The notes under the pieces were generated by a model. The model was not told the DNA's origin, did not search any database, and saw nothing but the letters and a program-made list of their open reading frames with translations. Position numbers and translations under genes: made by a program. Of a stretch of 64,000 nt of DNA, positions 17,494-25,617 are shown one piece after another; positions within the stretch are counted from its first letter, which is position 1, and each line of letters starts with the position of its first letter. The stretch comes from Clostridium sp. CAG:1000 (GTDB lineage Bacteria > Bacillota_I > Bacilli_A > RF39 > UBA660), in the NCBI GenBank assembly GCA_000436975.1, contig HG000345.1:1-64000 (forward strand). Reading direction: 5' to 3'.

Positions 17494-17527
17494 ATTATAC
17501 CAAAAATTTTGTGACATTTCGTGACAT
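17494..17527 (-). promoter_or_regulatory. Activator-dependent late promoter
   Basis: A perfect -10 box TATAAT (17499-17494) has no -35 match at 17-bp spacing. The -35 position (17522-17517) falls inside one of the 18-bp direct repeats. The arrangement indicates activation by a DNA-bound protein, most simply the ArpU/RinA-like product encoded directly upstream. Predicted start near 17487. Confidence 0.7.
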
Positions 17528-17568
17528 CTTTATTTTTTGGTTCATAAAAATGTGACATTTCGTGACAT
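17510..17568. repeat. Two 18-bp direct repeats, four phased GTGACAT sites (putative activator binding sites)
   Basis: TGTGACATTTCGTGACAT occurs at 17510-17527 and 17551-17568. Each copy holds two GTGACAT half-sites 10 bp apart, and the copies are 41 bp apart, so all four sites face nearly the same side of the helix. The second copy touches the stop codon of the activator gene; the first covers the -35 region of the late promoter. Confidence 0.8.
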
Positions 17569-17966
17569 TACAAATCTTTTTCATATAGTCTATGGCATTG
17601 TCTAGAACTATAATGAGTTAATTTTGATATTTCATCCCACTTTTTCTTTTCAACATCTCTATAGTATCTCACTAGTTCACTTCCCCCATACTTAGAAATT
17701 CTTTTCATTTCTTTAATGATATAGTTTTCATAAGCATTAATACTTTCTTGCAATGAATATATTTCACTGTCAAGCTCTTCATCTTTTATAATATAATGTG
17801 CGAATTTATCAAATATTGCTTTGCCATCATTTTTACCAGTAATAATATCTTTCATAATTGGACTCCCTGGTTGAGATTTTATAAAATTAATTTTCTTTTT
17901 TTGCAAATACAATTCTAATGTATCTTGCAATTTATCAATTTCATTTTTGGCTTTTAATATATTCAT
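17568..17966 (-). CDS. ArpU/RinA-like late transcription activator
   Basis: The 132-residue protein is the last gene before the late region. Its C-terminus (VEKKKWDEISKLTHYSSRQCHRLY) is a sigma-70 region 4-like helix-turn-helix, as in ArpU, RinA and related phage regulators. Such proteins turn on terminase and structural genes. The direct repeats and activator-type promoter immediately downstream are the expected target. It overlaps the RNA ligase gene by 1 nt. Confidence 0.75.
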   Translation of the reverse strand: MNILKAKNEIDKLQDTLELYLQKKKINFIKSQPGSPIMKDIITGKNDGKAIFDKFAHYIIKDEELDSEIYSLQESINAYENYIIKEMKRISKYGGSELVRYYRDVEKKKWDEISKLTHYSSRQCHRLYEKDL

Positions 17967-18589
17967 TACTCACCTCTATCAAAATGCTCTTCGAGTTTAC
18001 CATTCTTCATTCTGACATATTTTGAAATAATATTCTTATAATTTATTACAAATCCTTCAACATCCCTTTTAACTTTATTAGTGTATTTCTCATAAACACT
18101 ATCTAAATGTTCTTTTGTAGGTAGAATATTAAGCACTGTAACTTCTGGAACTATACCTATAAATTTTGGTATTTCTTGATTTAAAAATGGATATTTAAAT
18201 AGTTCATGATCATAAATTAGGTTATATAAGTTATATTCATCATCAATATTTGCTTTTGCGAACATGTACCATCTTTTGTCAAACTCGCTTACATCATACT
18301 TTAATTTGCCCATACCAAGCCATTCTCCACATATTGCTGAATCATTAATTAATTGTTCTTGTAAATAATCTTTATTATCTAACAACCACTGATATAATCC
18401 TTTATATAATTTATCTTTTACTTCTTTTAACTCATTGATATTAATAATTGTTTTTCTTTGAGCAAAATACAACTCATCATTTTTCTTAAAGAATACTAAA
18501 TTACTTCCATCTAGTTTTTCAGTTACATATACCTTATCTCCTAAGCAACTAACTCTTTTAGTTTTTGGATATATTTCTTTCTTTATCAT
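17966..18589 (-). CDS. RNA ligase (nucleotidyltransferase superfamily)
   Basis: This 207-residue protein has motif I EKLDGSN with Lys25 as the adenylylated residue. Motif III-like WYMFAKA, motif IV VEGFVINY and motif V KYVRMKNG follow in order. It lacks a large C-terminal domain, so it is a minimal RNA ligase of the Rnl2/PF09414 type. It would seal nicked or cleaved RNA, for example tRNAs cut by host anticodon nucleases. Its place next to a leader RNA containing a tRNA-like element is notable. Ribosome site AAAGGA. Confidence 0.85.
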   Translation of the reverse strand: MIKKEIYPKTKRVSCLGDKVYVTEKLDGSNLVFFKKNDELYFAQRKTIININELKEVKDKLYKGLYQWLLDNKDYLQEQLINDSAICGEWLGMGKLKYDVSEFDKRWYMFAKANIDDEYNLYNLIYDHELFKYPFLNQEIPKFIGIVPEVTVLNILPTKEHLDSVYEKYTNKVKRDVEGFVINYKNIISKYVRMKNGKLEEHFDRGE

Positions 18590-18758
18590 AACTTTTCCTT
18601 TCTAATTCTTCTTCTAACTTTTTAATCTTACATTTAATCTTAAGCTTTTCCTTAAACAAATCAGTTCTTCTATCAGATACTGCTATTAGTCTATTTATTT
18701 CTTTTAAATTTTGTTTATGTTTTACCAATTCCCTCCTGATATCATATAAACTTCTCAT
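18558..18758 (-). CDS. Small basic coiled-coil phage protein
   Basis: A good AAGGAGTG site precedes ATG 18758. The 66-residue product is helical and highly charged (KIKCKIKKLEEELERK), likely a short coiled coil. It overlaps the RNA ligase gene by 32 nt. Function unknown. Confidence 0.6.
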   Translation of the reverse strand: MRSLYDIRRELVKHKQNLKEINRLIAVSDRRTDLFKEKLKIKCKIKKLEEELERKSYDKERNISKN

Positions 18759-18796
18759 TTCACTCCTTTAAGTTCTAATTTCATTATTTACCCCCC

Positions 18797-19033
18797 TTAA
18801 TTTTCAATTCTGTAAGTATTTTCAACAGTTATTAAATATCTAGGAATATGGTCTATTGTTTGCTGTTCACTAAATATCCTAATACTCTTCATCAACTCTG
18901 TTATATAATTATCCTTTTTAGACAACAATTCTCTATTGAACTCATTAACTTTTTCTCTAATCATTTTTTCAATTTCATCATTAGCAATTTGTTCTATTTG
19001 TTTTTTCATAATTGTTTCAAAATTTATATTCAT
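18797..19033 (-). CDS. Small phage protein of unknown function (78 aa)
   Basis: The product is mostly helical with charged residues and no membrane segment (IEQIANDEIEKMIREKVNEF). Ribosome site AGGAGATGATAAATA is a little distant. It lies in the early operon among other small accessory genes. No family recognised. Confidence 0.6.
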   Translation of the reverse strand: MNINFETIMKKQIEQIANDEIEKMIREKVNEFNRELLSKKDNYITELMKSIRIFSEQQTIDHIPRYLITVENTYRIEN

Positions 19034-19039
19034 TATTTA

Positions 19040-19249
19040 TCATCTCCTATTATTTTTTTTTGATAATTGTATATAAGCATTATGTAAATCAAAATACCTA
19101 CGTACTATTTCTTCTTTTTCCATACTTAATAGTGCTTTATATTTACTTCTTTCACCTGTACAAAATGTAACAGTTTGTCCTGTAAGTAATCGATATTTAC
19201 TTTCATATTCAAGTAATTTCTTATATCTTTTATTTGATAGTATTTTCAT
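19040..19249 (-). CDS. Small phage protein, MKILSNK-type N-terminus
   Basis: The 69-residue product starts MKILSNKRYKKLLEYE. The same N-terminal signature begins the products of the genes at 20835-21068 and, less exactly, 21302-21742, so these three are probably paralogous early proteins. It overlaps the upstream coiled-coil gene by 4 nt and has an AGGAG site. Function unknown. Confidence 0.65.
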   Translation of the reverse strand: MKILSNKRYKKLLEYESKYRLLTGQTVTFCTGERSKYKALLSMEKEEIVRRYFDLHNAYIQLSKKNNRR

Positions 19250-19701
19250 TCTGATACTCCTATTATACTTTTGTATTTTTGTAAAATTTCCTCGATAGTA
19301 TCATAACTACCCTCTTCGTATATATCTTTGTTATCGAATAATTTTAAATAATCTTCTAAATACTTTATAAACTCTTTTTGTTGAGATAGACATTCATTTA
19401 ATTCTCTTTCATACCTATCTCTTTTAGATGTTCTATTATGTAAATCACATCTTACAAGTTCTAACTCTTCACTTATATCTTCAACTTGTCTTTTTAATTC
19501 ATTTTTCTCTGCCATAGTAGTTTCATAATCTGCTGCTGCATTTAGATATTTTTGTTTTAATTCTTGATTTTCTTTTAAAAGTTCATTAAATTTTTGCTGT
19601 TTTAAAGCATTATATTGTAGTTCTATTTGATTAAGTTCATTTTTAACAAGTTCGTCTTGTACAAGTGTTGTACTGTCTTTATGTAAATAATTTGCTTCCA
19701 T
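19246..19701 (-). CDS. Coiled-coil phage protein (151 aa)
   Basis: The sequence is dominated by heptad-like helix (ELNQIELQYNALKQQKFNEL onward) through about residue 115, then a short tail. No catalytic motif is present. It lies in the accessory part of the early operon. A structural or DNA-binding helper is possible; nothing proves it. Confidence 0.6.
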   Translation of the reverse strand: MEANYLHKDSTTLVQDELVKNELNQIELQYNALKQQKFNELLKENQELKQKYLNAAADYETTMAEKNELKRQVEDISEELELVRCDLHNRTSKRDRYERELNECLSQQKEFIKYLEDYLKLFDNKDIYEEGSYDTIEEILQKYKSIIGVSE

Positions 19702-19723
19702 TTACTCATCACTATCTACCTTT

Positions 19724-20068
19724 CTAAGCATCAGCATAAATAATAATTGCTTCATAGTGTGGTACTTTTTTTGCCTTCTTTTGCATTTCTTTTTCATATT
19801 CTGCATCAGTCATATTGGAATATCTAACATCATCAGCAAAATAATCACATAAATCTTCTACATAATCATCTTCGGAAGTATAGATAGTATCGTTTATATC
19901 ACTTTCATAAATAACACCTTTTTCTACTCTTCTAAATTTCATAAAAGTATAACTATAGTCATCGCATATATCTTCACTGCTACAAAAGAATACCAATGGT
20001 AATGTAGGATACTCTTTTACCAATTTTAATAATTCTTTGTTTTGTTTTTCATTTGTTAATTTATTCAT
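19724..20068 (-). CDS. Acidic phage protein of unknown function (114 aa)
   Basis: ATG 20068 has AAGGAAG 8 nt upstream. The product is a compact acidic domain with many Asp, Glu and Tyr (FFCSSEDICDDYSYTFMKF, VRYSNMTDAEYEKEM) and ends IIIYADA. Similar acidic small proteins are common in Clostridium phages, some acting as DNA mimics or inhibitors, but I recognise no family. Confidence 0.6.
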   Translation of the reverse strand: MNKLTNEKQNKELLKLVKEYPTLPLVFFCSSEDICDDYSYTFMKFRRVEKGVIYESDINDTIYTSEDDYVEDLCDYFADDVRYSNMTDAEYEKEMQKKAKKVPHYEAIIIYADA

Positions 20069-20381
20069 CACTATAACTTCCTTGTTCTAATTCTTGCATT
20101 TTATCTAAAAGGTCATCAATTTCAAACCATAAGCCACCATTATAACATTTCTTTTTTATACCACTATGCATTTTTGCTATTTTTTTCAAGTTATTCCAAT
20201 TATCTTTTAGTTGTTTGTTTTCTTGTTGTAATTGTTCTATATGATTTACTAATAATGCTCCTTGATATTTGCCTAAATCATAAATAAAAGCACCATTTTT
20301 AAAACTTGTATATTTATCTATATCTTTTAAATCAGTTATTAAGTTATCTAGTGTTTGTTTTTCAAATTCTTCTTCATTCAT
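20061..20381 (-). CDS. Small phage protein with coiled-coil region (106 aa)
   Basis: The N-terminal half is a short globular segment (DNLITDLKDIDKYTSFKNGAF) and residues 50-70 form a helix rich in Gln, Glu and Lys. It overlaps both neighbours, showing tight co-translation. Function unknown. Confidence 0.6.
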   Translation of the reverse strand: MNEEEFEKQTLDNLITDLKDIDKYTSFKNGAFIYDLGKYQGALLVNHIEQLQQENKQLKDNWNNLKKIAKMHSGIKKKCYNGGLWFEIDDLLDKMQELEQGSYSDE

Positions 20382-20832
20382 TTTCTTTATCTCCTAATAT
20401 TTTCATTATTTTTTCTAATTCGTTTGTATCTGCCATTGTATAACATTTATATCCTACTTCTTTTGATATTTTTTCATTTACACAATGCTTATTTATATAA
20501 TCTCTTACTTTTCTTTTTTCTTCTTTTTGTTTTTTATTTTCTTGTTGTGATTTACACAATAACTCGCTTAATTTTGAATTTTCCTCTAATTCATCAATAT
20601 ATTTATTAATCGCTTCTTTTTGCTTTTTTATAACAATTGCTCTACCTTTTTTAAAATCATTATCAGTTAATTCAAACCAACTATTATCTTCTCGCCAGCA
20701 ACTATAATAATTTTTAAATTTTCCAAAGCCTAATCTATCTTCATAATTAATAAATCTAACTTTTGCAATAACATTATTTCCTACTGCCGAGTTTCTAATT
20801 GTTTTAATATAATCTCCTACTTTAGGTTTCAT
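20374..20832 (-). CDS. Phage protein with N-terminal SH3-like barrel and coiled coil (152 aa)
   Basis: Residues 1-60 (KPKVGDYIKTIRNSAVGNNV, CWREDNSWFELTD) look like a small beta barrel of the kind that follows the pattern KVGDYIKT. Residues 70-130 form a charged coiled coil. The gene has AAAGGA before ATG 20832. It may bind nucleic acid; this is a guess from shape. Confidence 0.55.
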   Translation of the reverse strand: MKPKVGDYIKTIRNSAVGNNVIAKVRFINYEDRLGFGKFKNYYSCWREDNSWFELTDNDFKKGRAIVIKKQKEAINKYIDELEENSKLSELLCKSQQENKKQKEEKRKVRDYINKHCVNEKISKEVGYKCYTMADTNELEKIMKILGDKENE

Positions 20833-20834
20833 AA

Positions 20835-21068
20835 TTATTTTCCTTTCTCAATAAATCTAATTATTTCCTTAAGTTTTGCAATAATAGTATCTTTTTTAAT
20901 ATCAGAAGTTAGGACTATGTCAACTAACTTACTATGTATTGAGTCTATTTTTAGTTCATAGTCCTTATTTTCAACCATTAATACTTTTACATCTTGATCG
21001 TAAGTATCTTGTAAGCACTTTATTTCATTTGTTAAATCAGAATATTGTTTATTTGATAGTATTTTCAT
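20835..21068 (-). CDS. Small phage protein, MKILSNK-type N-terminus (77 aa)
   Basis: It starts MKILSNKQYSDLTNEIK and is otherwise helical. The signature is shared with the product of 19040-19249. It overlaps the end of the next gene upstream by 20 nt. Function unknown. Confidence 0.6.
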   Translation of the reverse strand: MKILSNKQYSDLTNEIKCLQDTYDQDVKVLMVENKDYELKIDSIHSKLVDIVLTSDIKKDTIIAKLKEIIRFIEKGK

Positions 21069-21321
21069 CTATAAAATAAATCCTTTCTATTTTGTATCTT
21101 TTAGTTCTTATTTTTCCTTTTGAGATATAAGAATCAATTGTCTTTTTGTTAGAACTGAAAAATTTAGCACAGTTCTTTGAATTTGAAAATATAGCTATCA
21201 ATTTTTCATTGTCTAACACATCATAAACTGCTATTACACTTTTTCTTTTCATCTCGTCCGGATCACTATTGCATATAGCACGTAATAAATCTAAATATGG
21301 TTCATAGATTTTCTTTGACAT
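21049..21321 (-). CDS. Small protein with NUMOD1-like DNA-binding repeat
   Basis: The start at 21321 (MSKKIYEPY) is chosen, though no strong ribosome site is seen; 21348 is the alternative. Residues about 35-80 (VIAVYDVLDNEKLIAIF, NCAKFFSSNKKTIDSYI, YKIERIYFID) follow the NUMOD1/AP2-like pattern found in phage homing endonucleases and small phage DNA-binding proteins. No nuclease motif is attached. It may bind DNA. Confidence 0.6.
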   Translation of the reverse strand: MSKKIYEPYLDLLRAICNSDPDEMKRKSVIAVYDVLDNEKLIAIFSNSKNCAKFFSSNKKTIDSYISKGKIRTKRYKIERIYFIDENTIK

Positions 21322-21742
21322 ATTTAATTGCTCTGCTTTCATTAGCACTACTTCTGATACTAGTTTTAATAGTATTTGGAGTTCTTCCTGGACTTAACTT
21401 TTTGAGAATATATCTTTTACTTAAAAGTATATCTTTCTCTTTTATTTGACCTGTAAGTACTTTAACTTGATTTCTTAATTTATTAATTTCTTTAGTAAGT
21501 CCACCTTTTGAAGTATTAGCGCTTTTTAATTTAGTTTCTAACTCTTCTTTTTCTTTTAATATTTTTTCTTTATCCGAAAGTTGATTATTCAAAATGTTGA
21601 TTTCTTTTAACTGCTCTATGTATTTGCTATTCAAACTACTCATAGCTTGTTTATGCTCAGCTTTGTAATTTTCAAACTCTTTTTTTAATTTATTTTTTTC
21701 TTCCAAAACCCCATAAAAATCTTTTTTGTAAAAAATTTTCAT
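21302..21742 (-). CDS. Coiled-coil phage protein (146 aa)
   Basis: Residues 10-105 form an almost continuous charged coiled coil, then a short basic tail (KKLSPGRTPNTIKTSIRSS). It starts MKIFYKKDFYGVL, a divergent relative of the MKILSNK start of two neighbours. AAAGGA precedes the ATG. Function unknown. Confidence 0.6.
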   Translation of the reverse strand: MKIFYKKDFYGVLEEKNKLKKEFENYKAEHKQAMSSLNSKYIEQLKEINILNNQLSDKEKILKEKEELETKLKSANTSKGGLTKEINKLRNQVKVLTGQIKEKDILLSKRYILKKLSPGRTPNTIKTSIRSSANESRAIKYVKENL

Positions 21743-21768
21743 AGTTTTAATTCCTTTCTTTCTTTAGC

Positions 21769-22203
21769 CTAGAAGGGCAAATCATCATCATTGAGATGTA
21801 TTCCCTCGTTGCTATATTCAGTTTTGTAATTTTGTGGTACTTCGTTTAAAACAGAATTATCTGAATTACTAGTTTCGGTTGTTTCCTTTTTACTATCACC
21901 AGTAAATTCAGCATTATCTACAACTACTTCGCTTACAAATCTTTTATTTCCATCTTTGTCATCATAATTTCTAGTTTGTATTCTTCCAGAAACAGCAATC
22001 ATTTGACCTTTTAAAAAGTATTTATTGATAAATTCTCCTGTTCCATGAAATGCTATGCAATTTATAAAATCTGCATCGTATTGACCATCTTTATTTTTGA
22101 AATTTCTGTTAACAGCAATATTAAAATTTGTAACTGTAGTTTCATTTATTTTTTTTAATTCCGGATTTTTTGTTAATCTTCCGACTAAAATCACTTTATT
22201 CAT
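21769..22203 (-). CDS. ssb: Single-stranded DNA-binding protein
   Basis: The 144-residue product has a full OB-fold SSB domain (MNKVILVGRLTKNPELKK, NRNFKNKDGQYDADFINC, GQMIAVSGRIQTRNYDDKDGNKR). A disordered Asn/Ser/Glu-rich linker leads to the acidic tip DDDLPF, which binds SSB partner proteins. It serves phage replication and recombination with ERF. The ATG overlaps the upstream stop (ATGA). Confidence 0.95.
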   Translation of the reverse strand: MNKVILVGRLTKNPELKKINETTVTNFNIAVNRNFKNKDGQYDADFINCIAFHGTGEFINKYFLKGQMIAVSGRIQTRNYDDKDGNKRFVSEVVVDNAEFTGDSKKETTETSNSDNSVLNEVPQNYKTEYSNEGIHLNDDDLPF

Positions 22204-22637
22204 AATCTTTTATTTAGTTCCTTTCTTAAAGATTCATTTTCTTTTTTTAATTCTTTTATTCTAGTTCTTGTAAATGCTTCAATATTCTTTAGGTTTTCAT
22301 ATGCACTAGATAGTTCTTCATATTTTTGTTTATAATCAAGAGATTTCTTTTTAAATACCGCTACAGTCTTACCTGTATATTCACAAGTTTTTTTACCACA
22401 CACTTCAATTAAATCTAAATTCATTAGTTCATTTATTCTAGGTGCTGAATTGTTTCTTTCATCGTTCGTTGTATAGCCTTTTTCATACATTTTAACGGCT
22501 ATTTCTTTTGCAGTGAGTTTTTCATTACCAAGCACTTCTAAAACTTGTTCTTGCCTTTGCTTTGTGTCTATTTGATTGTAAGAATCAATTTTAGTTTCTA
22601 AACAAGTCGGTTCTAATATATAATTTCTAGTTTCCAT
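22200..22637 (-). CDS. Winged-helix DNA-binding protein with C-terminal coiled coil
   Basis: Residues 25-85 (KQRQEQVLEVLGNEKLTAKEIAVKMYEKG and NSAPRINELMNLDLIEVCG) form a winged helix-turn-helix of the type seen in phage replication or regulatory proteins. Residues 100-145 are a coiled coil. GGAGGAAG stands before ATG 22637. It probably binds DNA in the replication module. Confidence 0.65.
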   Translation of the reverse strand: METRNYILEPTCLETKIDSYNQIDTKQRQEQVLEVLGNEKLTAKEIAVKMYEKGYTTNDERNNSAPRINELMNLDLIEVCGKKTCEYTGKTVAVFKKKSLDYKQKYEELSSAYENLKNIEAFTRTRIKELKKENESLRKELNKRL

Positions 22638-23100
22638 ATACTTCCTCCAAATTTTTAAGGTTTGCTATTTCAGCAGGTGTAAGTGTATCTATATCTAAAG
22701 TTTGAGCTTCTTGTACAATACTATCAAGCAATAATGCCATTTCTTTTGAGTCATACACTGAACTTCCATAATAAGCGATTAAATTAGTAAATCCATCGAG
22801 CTTTGATTTTGACAAGGATTCACATATCCAACCTATTCCCTTACACGTCCACGCATTTATAAATGTACTTACTGCTTCATTTCTTATTGGAATAACTTCA
22901 TATTTGCCCATTTCTTTGATGTTTTTCCTATATACTTCTTCTTTTGTAATATGAAGTTTATCAGCTATCTTTTTGCATAAAACCCAGCAGTAACCATTAG
23001 CATCTAAAGACCTTTTATTCTTATGTTCTTTTATTTCATATTCTTTATTTGGATCAAGTTGCCACAAGTATTGAGATATTTCTTGAGGACTACCTATCAT
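22627..23100 (-). CDS. NinB/Orf-like recombination protein (probable)
   Basis: The 157-residue product has EHKNKRSLDANGYCWVLCKKI near the N-terminus, the same pattern as ERNRSLDQNRKLW in lambda NinB. It ends LDIDTLTPAEIANLKNLEEVYG. NinB-type proteins bind ssDNA-SSB complexes and assist recombination. The neighbours ssb and erf agree with this. Similarity is judged by eye, so the family name is tentative. Confidence 0.6.
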   Translation of the reverse strand: MIGSPQEISQYLWQLDPNKEYEIKEHKNKRSLDANGYCWVLCKKIADKLHITKEEVYRKNIKEMGKYEVIPIRNEAVSTFINAWTCKGIGWICESLSKSKLDGFTNLIAYYGSSVYDSKEMALLLDSIVQEAQTLDIDTLTPAEIANLKNLEEVYGN

Positions 23101-23591
23101 TAGTCTTCATCTTCCTTTTTTTTATCATCCTTTTCTTGCAATTCTTCGATTTCTTTATTGAATATTTCGACTTGATTATTGTATTCTTTTAATTGTTTAT
23201 CAACTTCGTCTTTCAATAATTGATAACATTTTTCTATATCTCCAAATACAATTTTACTTATAATTGAACCACTACTAAATCTAATAGTAACAGCTTCATT
23301 TAATCCAGTAAATGTTTGCTCATAAATCGTTATTTTTGCTTCATCTTTCATATCTTTATAATTTGTTTTTATGTAGTAAGCAAATTCTGTTTCTACTTCT
23401 CCGTTTGGTGTATTTAATTTACCCATAAAAGTTAATTTTGCATTTATTTTTATATAATTCAAGTACCAACTATCATTTGTAATTTTTCTTGCTTTCTTTA
23501 ATTCTTTTCTTAAATTTTCAAAATCATTAAATTCATTTTTATCAATATCTAATTTGATATCCTCCAGTTTAAACCATTGTTTTTTTTCCAT
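23100..23591 (-). CDS. Phage protein of unknown function (163 aa)
   Basis: The start at ATG 23591 follows AGGAGGAGAAAA and gives 163 residues; the longer frame lacks a site. The body mixes strands and helices (NYIKINAKLTFMGKLNTPNGEVETEF) and ends in a strongly charged coiled tail (EELQEKDDKKKEDED). It lies between the NinB-like and DUF1351 genes. No family recognised. Confidence 0.6.
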   Translation of the reverse strand: MEKKQWFKLEDIKLDIDKNEFNDFENLRKELKKARKITNDSWYLNYIKINAKLTFMGKLNTPNGEVETEFAYYIKTNYKDMKDEAKITIYEQTFTGLNEAVTIRFSSGSIISKIVFGDIEKCYQLLKDEVDKQLKEYNNQVEIFNKEIEELQEKDDKKKEDED

Positions 23592-23601
23592 TTTTCTCCT
23601 C

Positions 23602-23829
23602 CTAAATAAAATCTCTATCGCTAATACCAACTTGCTCTGCAATTGATATAGGTTTATAGTTATCTTCAATATCTTTTTTATAATCTTCAAATTTTTTTTT
23701 CAAAATGTGATAATTACTAACTAAATCTTCTAATATGCTAATAACATCATCTTCTTCTAAAGTCATAGGTTCTATTTCATAATCTACTATTTTTTCAATG
23801 CCTTTTTTTAAGCTATGATCTATATCCAT
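23602..23829 (-). CDS. Small phage protein (75 aa)
   Basis: An acidic, helical product (DYEIEPMTLEEDDVISILED) with AAGGTGG before ATG 23829. It lies 1 bp after the DUF1351 stop region and is part of the same operon. Function unknown. Confidence 0.6.
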   Translation of the reverse strand: MDIDHSLKKGIEKIVDYEIEPMTLEEDDVISILEDLVSNYHILKKKFEDYKKDIEDNYKPISIAEQVGISDRDFI

Positions 23830-24660
23830 TTAAGCCACCTTTTCATAACTCATACCATTAGTTTCAATGAATTTTCTTAATGCAAGTAATTGATTCTTTT
23901 TACCAGTTATCTTTAATGTAAATGTTAGAACTGGTTCTTCTTCTTTTATTTCTACTATTGTTTCAGCCATTTCTTGCATTTTTTCTTCTTTTTGTTCTTC
24001 AATTACTTTTTTAGTTTCTTCTACTTGATTTTTTAAAGCTTCTTCTCTTTGAATTAACTCGCTATTCTTTCTGATAATCATTCCTAAATCAAAATTGTTT
24101 AAATAGTCATTTTTAAGTTCAATTTCGTATTTACTGTGTAATTCACTTATTGTGATTAAATCGTTCCTTATTTTTTCTAATTTGCTTATTAAATCTTTTT
24201 CTACATCTTCAATTTTGAAAGTTTTATTTAAGTATCTTTCATCAAATACTTTTTCAAATTTAAGAACGTCTTTTAATTCTTTTACTTCACTTTCAAAGAT
24301 TACTAAAATTGCTTTCTTTTTCTCTTCTTTGTCTTTATTCTCAACTTCTTTAACTATTTCATCAATCTTGCTTGATGAATCTTTTATCATTTCAGTAATT
24401 TCTTTTACAACTGTCTTAAATTCGTCAAATGGTTTCATAAATTCTTTTTCTAACTTAATTCTTTCATCATTTAATTTCTTAGCAGTTCTGTTAAGCATAG
24501 CTTTATCTTCTTTTGCTTTATCAATAGAATTAATATCATAATTCTCAGCTTTATAATCTTCTAACTTATTTTTTATTTCTTCTTTAATTTTTAGTGCATT
24601 AGTAGTTAATTCTCCTAATGTTAAATTTTCAACTTTTAATTCTAATTTTTGCTCTTCCAT
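23830..24660 (-). CDS. DUF1351 family phage protein
   Basis: From ATG 24660 the product has 276 residues, with long helices and the conserved core NRTAKKLNDERIKLEKEFMKPFDEF, which I associate with DUF1351 proteins. These are typically encoded beside recombinases such as ERF or RecT in Firmicute phages, as here, and are thought to assist recombination or binding of ssDNA. AAGGAG lies 13 nt upstream. A C-terminal domain (EPVLTFTLKITGKKNQLLAL) resembles a small nucleic-acid-binding fold. Confidence 0.75.
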   Translation of the reverse strand: MEEQKLELKVENLTLGELTTNALKIKEEIKNKLEDYKAENYDINSIDKAKEDKAMLNRTAKKLNDERIKLEKEFMKPFDEFKTVVKEITEMIKDSSSKIDEIVKEVENKDKEEKKKAILVIFESEVKELKDVLKFEKVFDERYLNKTFKIEDVEKDLISKLEKIRNDLITISELHSKYEIELKNDYLNNFDLGMIIRKNSELIQREEALKNQVEETKKVIEEQKEEKMQEMAETIVEIKEEEPVLTFTLKITGKKNQLLALRKFIETNGMSYEKVA

Positions 24661-24661
24661 T

Positions 24662-25378
24662 TTAAAATATGTCTCCTTCATTTTTTATATTTACTTTTGG
24701 TTTCTTTTCTAAATGTTTTACCGCTTGTTCCAATTGCGTAATTGACATTTTTGTATTATTTTCAACTTTATAGGTTTGATAGATTAATTCTTTATTAGTA
24801 TTGGTTTCTCTTGCTAATCTATCAAGTTTCACTATAAGTTCAGTTTTCTTTTTTAATTCCTCCTCTTTTGTCAATCTTTTTACAGCTTGAGGTTTTTGAT
24901 TTTCTTCATCACCTGTTTCAACTTTATATGCTTTTAATAATGCGTATTTGTCTGCGTAAGTTAATGCCTTTCCGGGTGCTTTATCTTGACTATCAATTCC
25001 ATCCCCATAACTTTTAATCTCAATATATTCTTCTGGTTTATCCACATTTACAAATCGATATGTTATTTCAAGCCTTATCACAAAATTCTCGACATCTCCG
25101 TATTTAGTGTTAAAGGTTAGTCTATCCTGACTAATTATTTTTCTTTCGGTTGGATAACTATATATTCCTAATTTATTTTCAATAGGCTTAACAGCATTCA
25201 AGATGTCAGCTTCTTTTGTTGCTTTATATTCTGATTTAGTTCCTTCACCAACTTTTAAGTTCTTTTTTACTTTTTGAATTTCCACTGTTGCAAGTGACAT
25301 TTTTTGAAAAATGTTTAATTTAGAATAATCAACATTTTCAACATTTTTTATTTCATTTATTTGTTTTTGTTCTTCCAT
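24662..25378 (-). CDS. erf: ERF-family single-strand annealing recombinase
   Basis: The 238-residue protein has the ERF core: NIFQKMSLATVEIQKVKKNLKVG, GEGTKSEYKATKEADILNAV, and EIKSYGDGIDSQDKAPGKALTYADKYALLKAYKVETGDE. The last segment is the most conserved part of the family. It anneals complementary single strands for phage recombination and circularisation, working with SSB. The C-terminal third is a linker and a small helical domain. Confidence 0.9.
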   Translation of the reverse strand: MEEQKQINEIKNVENVDYSKLNIFQKMSLATVEIQKVKKNLKVGEGTKSEYKATKEADILNAVKPIENKLGIYSYPTERKIISQDRLTFNTKYGDVENFVIRLEITYRFVNVDKPEEYIEIKSYGDGIDSQDKAPGKALTYADKYALLKAYKVETGDEENQKPQAVKRLTKEEELKKKTELIVKLDRLARETNTNKELIYQTYKVENNTKMSITQLEQAVKHLEKKPKVNIKNEGDIF

Positions 25379-25617
25379 ATTTTTTCATTTTCATCCTTTC
25401 TAAAATTCCAAATTGATACATAATTTGTAATATTTCTAATTGTAATTTCATCCCAGCCTAATTTTTCGAGGTCAGTTTCAAAATCATTTAAATTTTTCTT
25501 CTTTTTAAATAATCTTTTGTATAATCCAATTATTCGATTTCTATCGATTTTTCTTTTGATGTACAAACTATCTAAATACATATCGAATAATTTCAATTCT
25601 TCTTCACTTGTTTTCAT
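25357..25617 (-). CDS. Small phage protein (86 aa)
   Basis: ATG 25617 overlaps the stop of the helicase-loader gene as ATGA, so it is translationally coupled. The product is helical with many charges (LYKRLFKKKKNLNDFETDLEKLGWDE). It overlaps the erf start. Function unknown; a role in replication is suggested only by position. Confidence 0.6.
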   Translation of the reverse strand: MKTSEEELKLFDMYLDSLYIKRKIDRNRIIGLYKRLFKKKKNLNDFETDLEKLGWDEITIRNITNYVSIWNFRKDENEKIWKNKNK

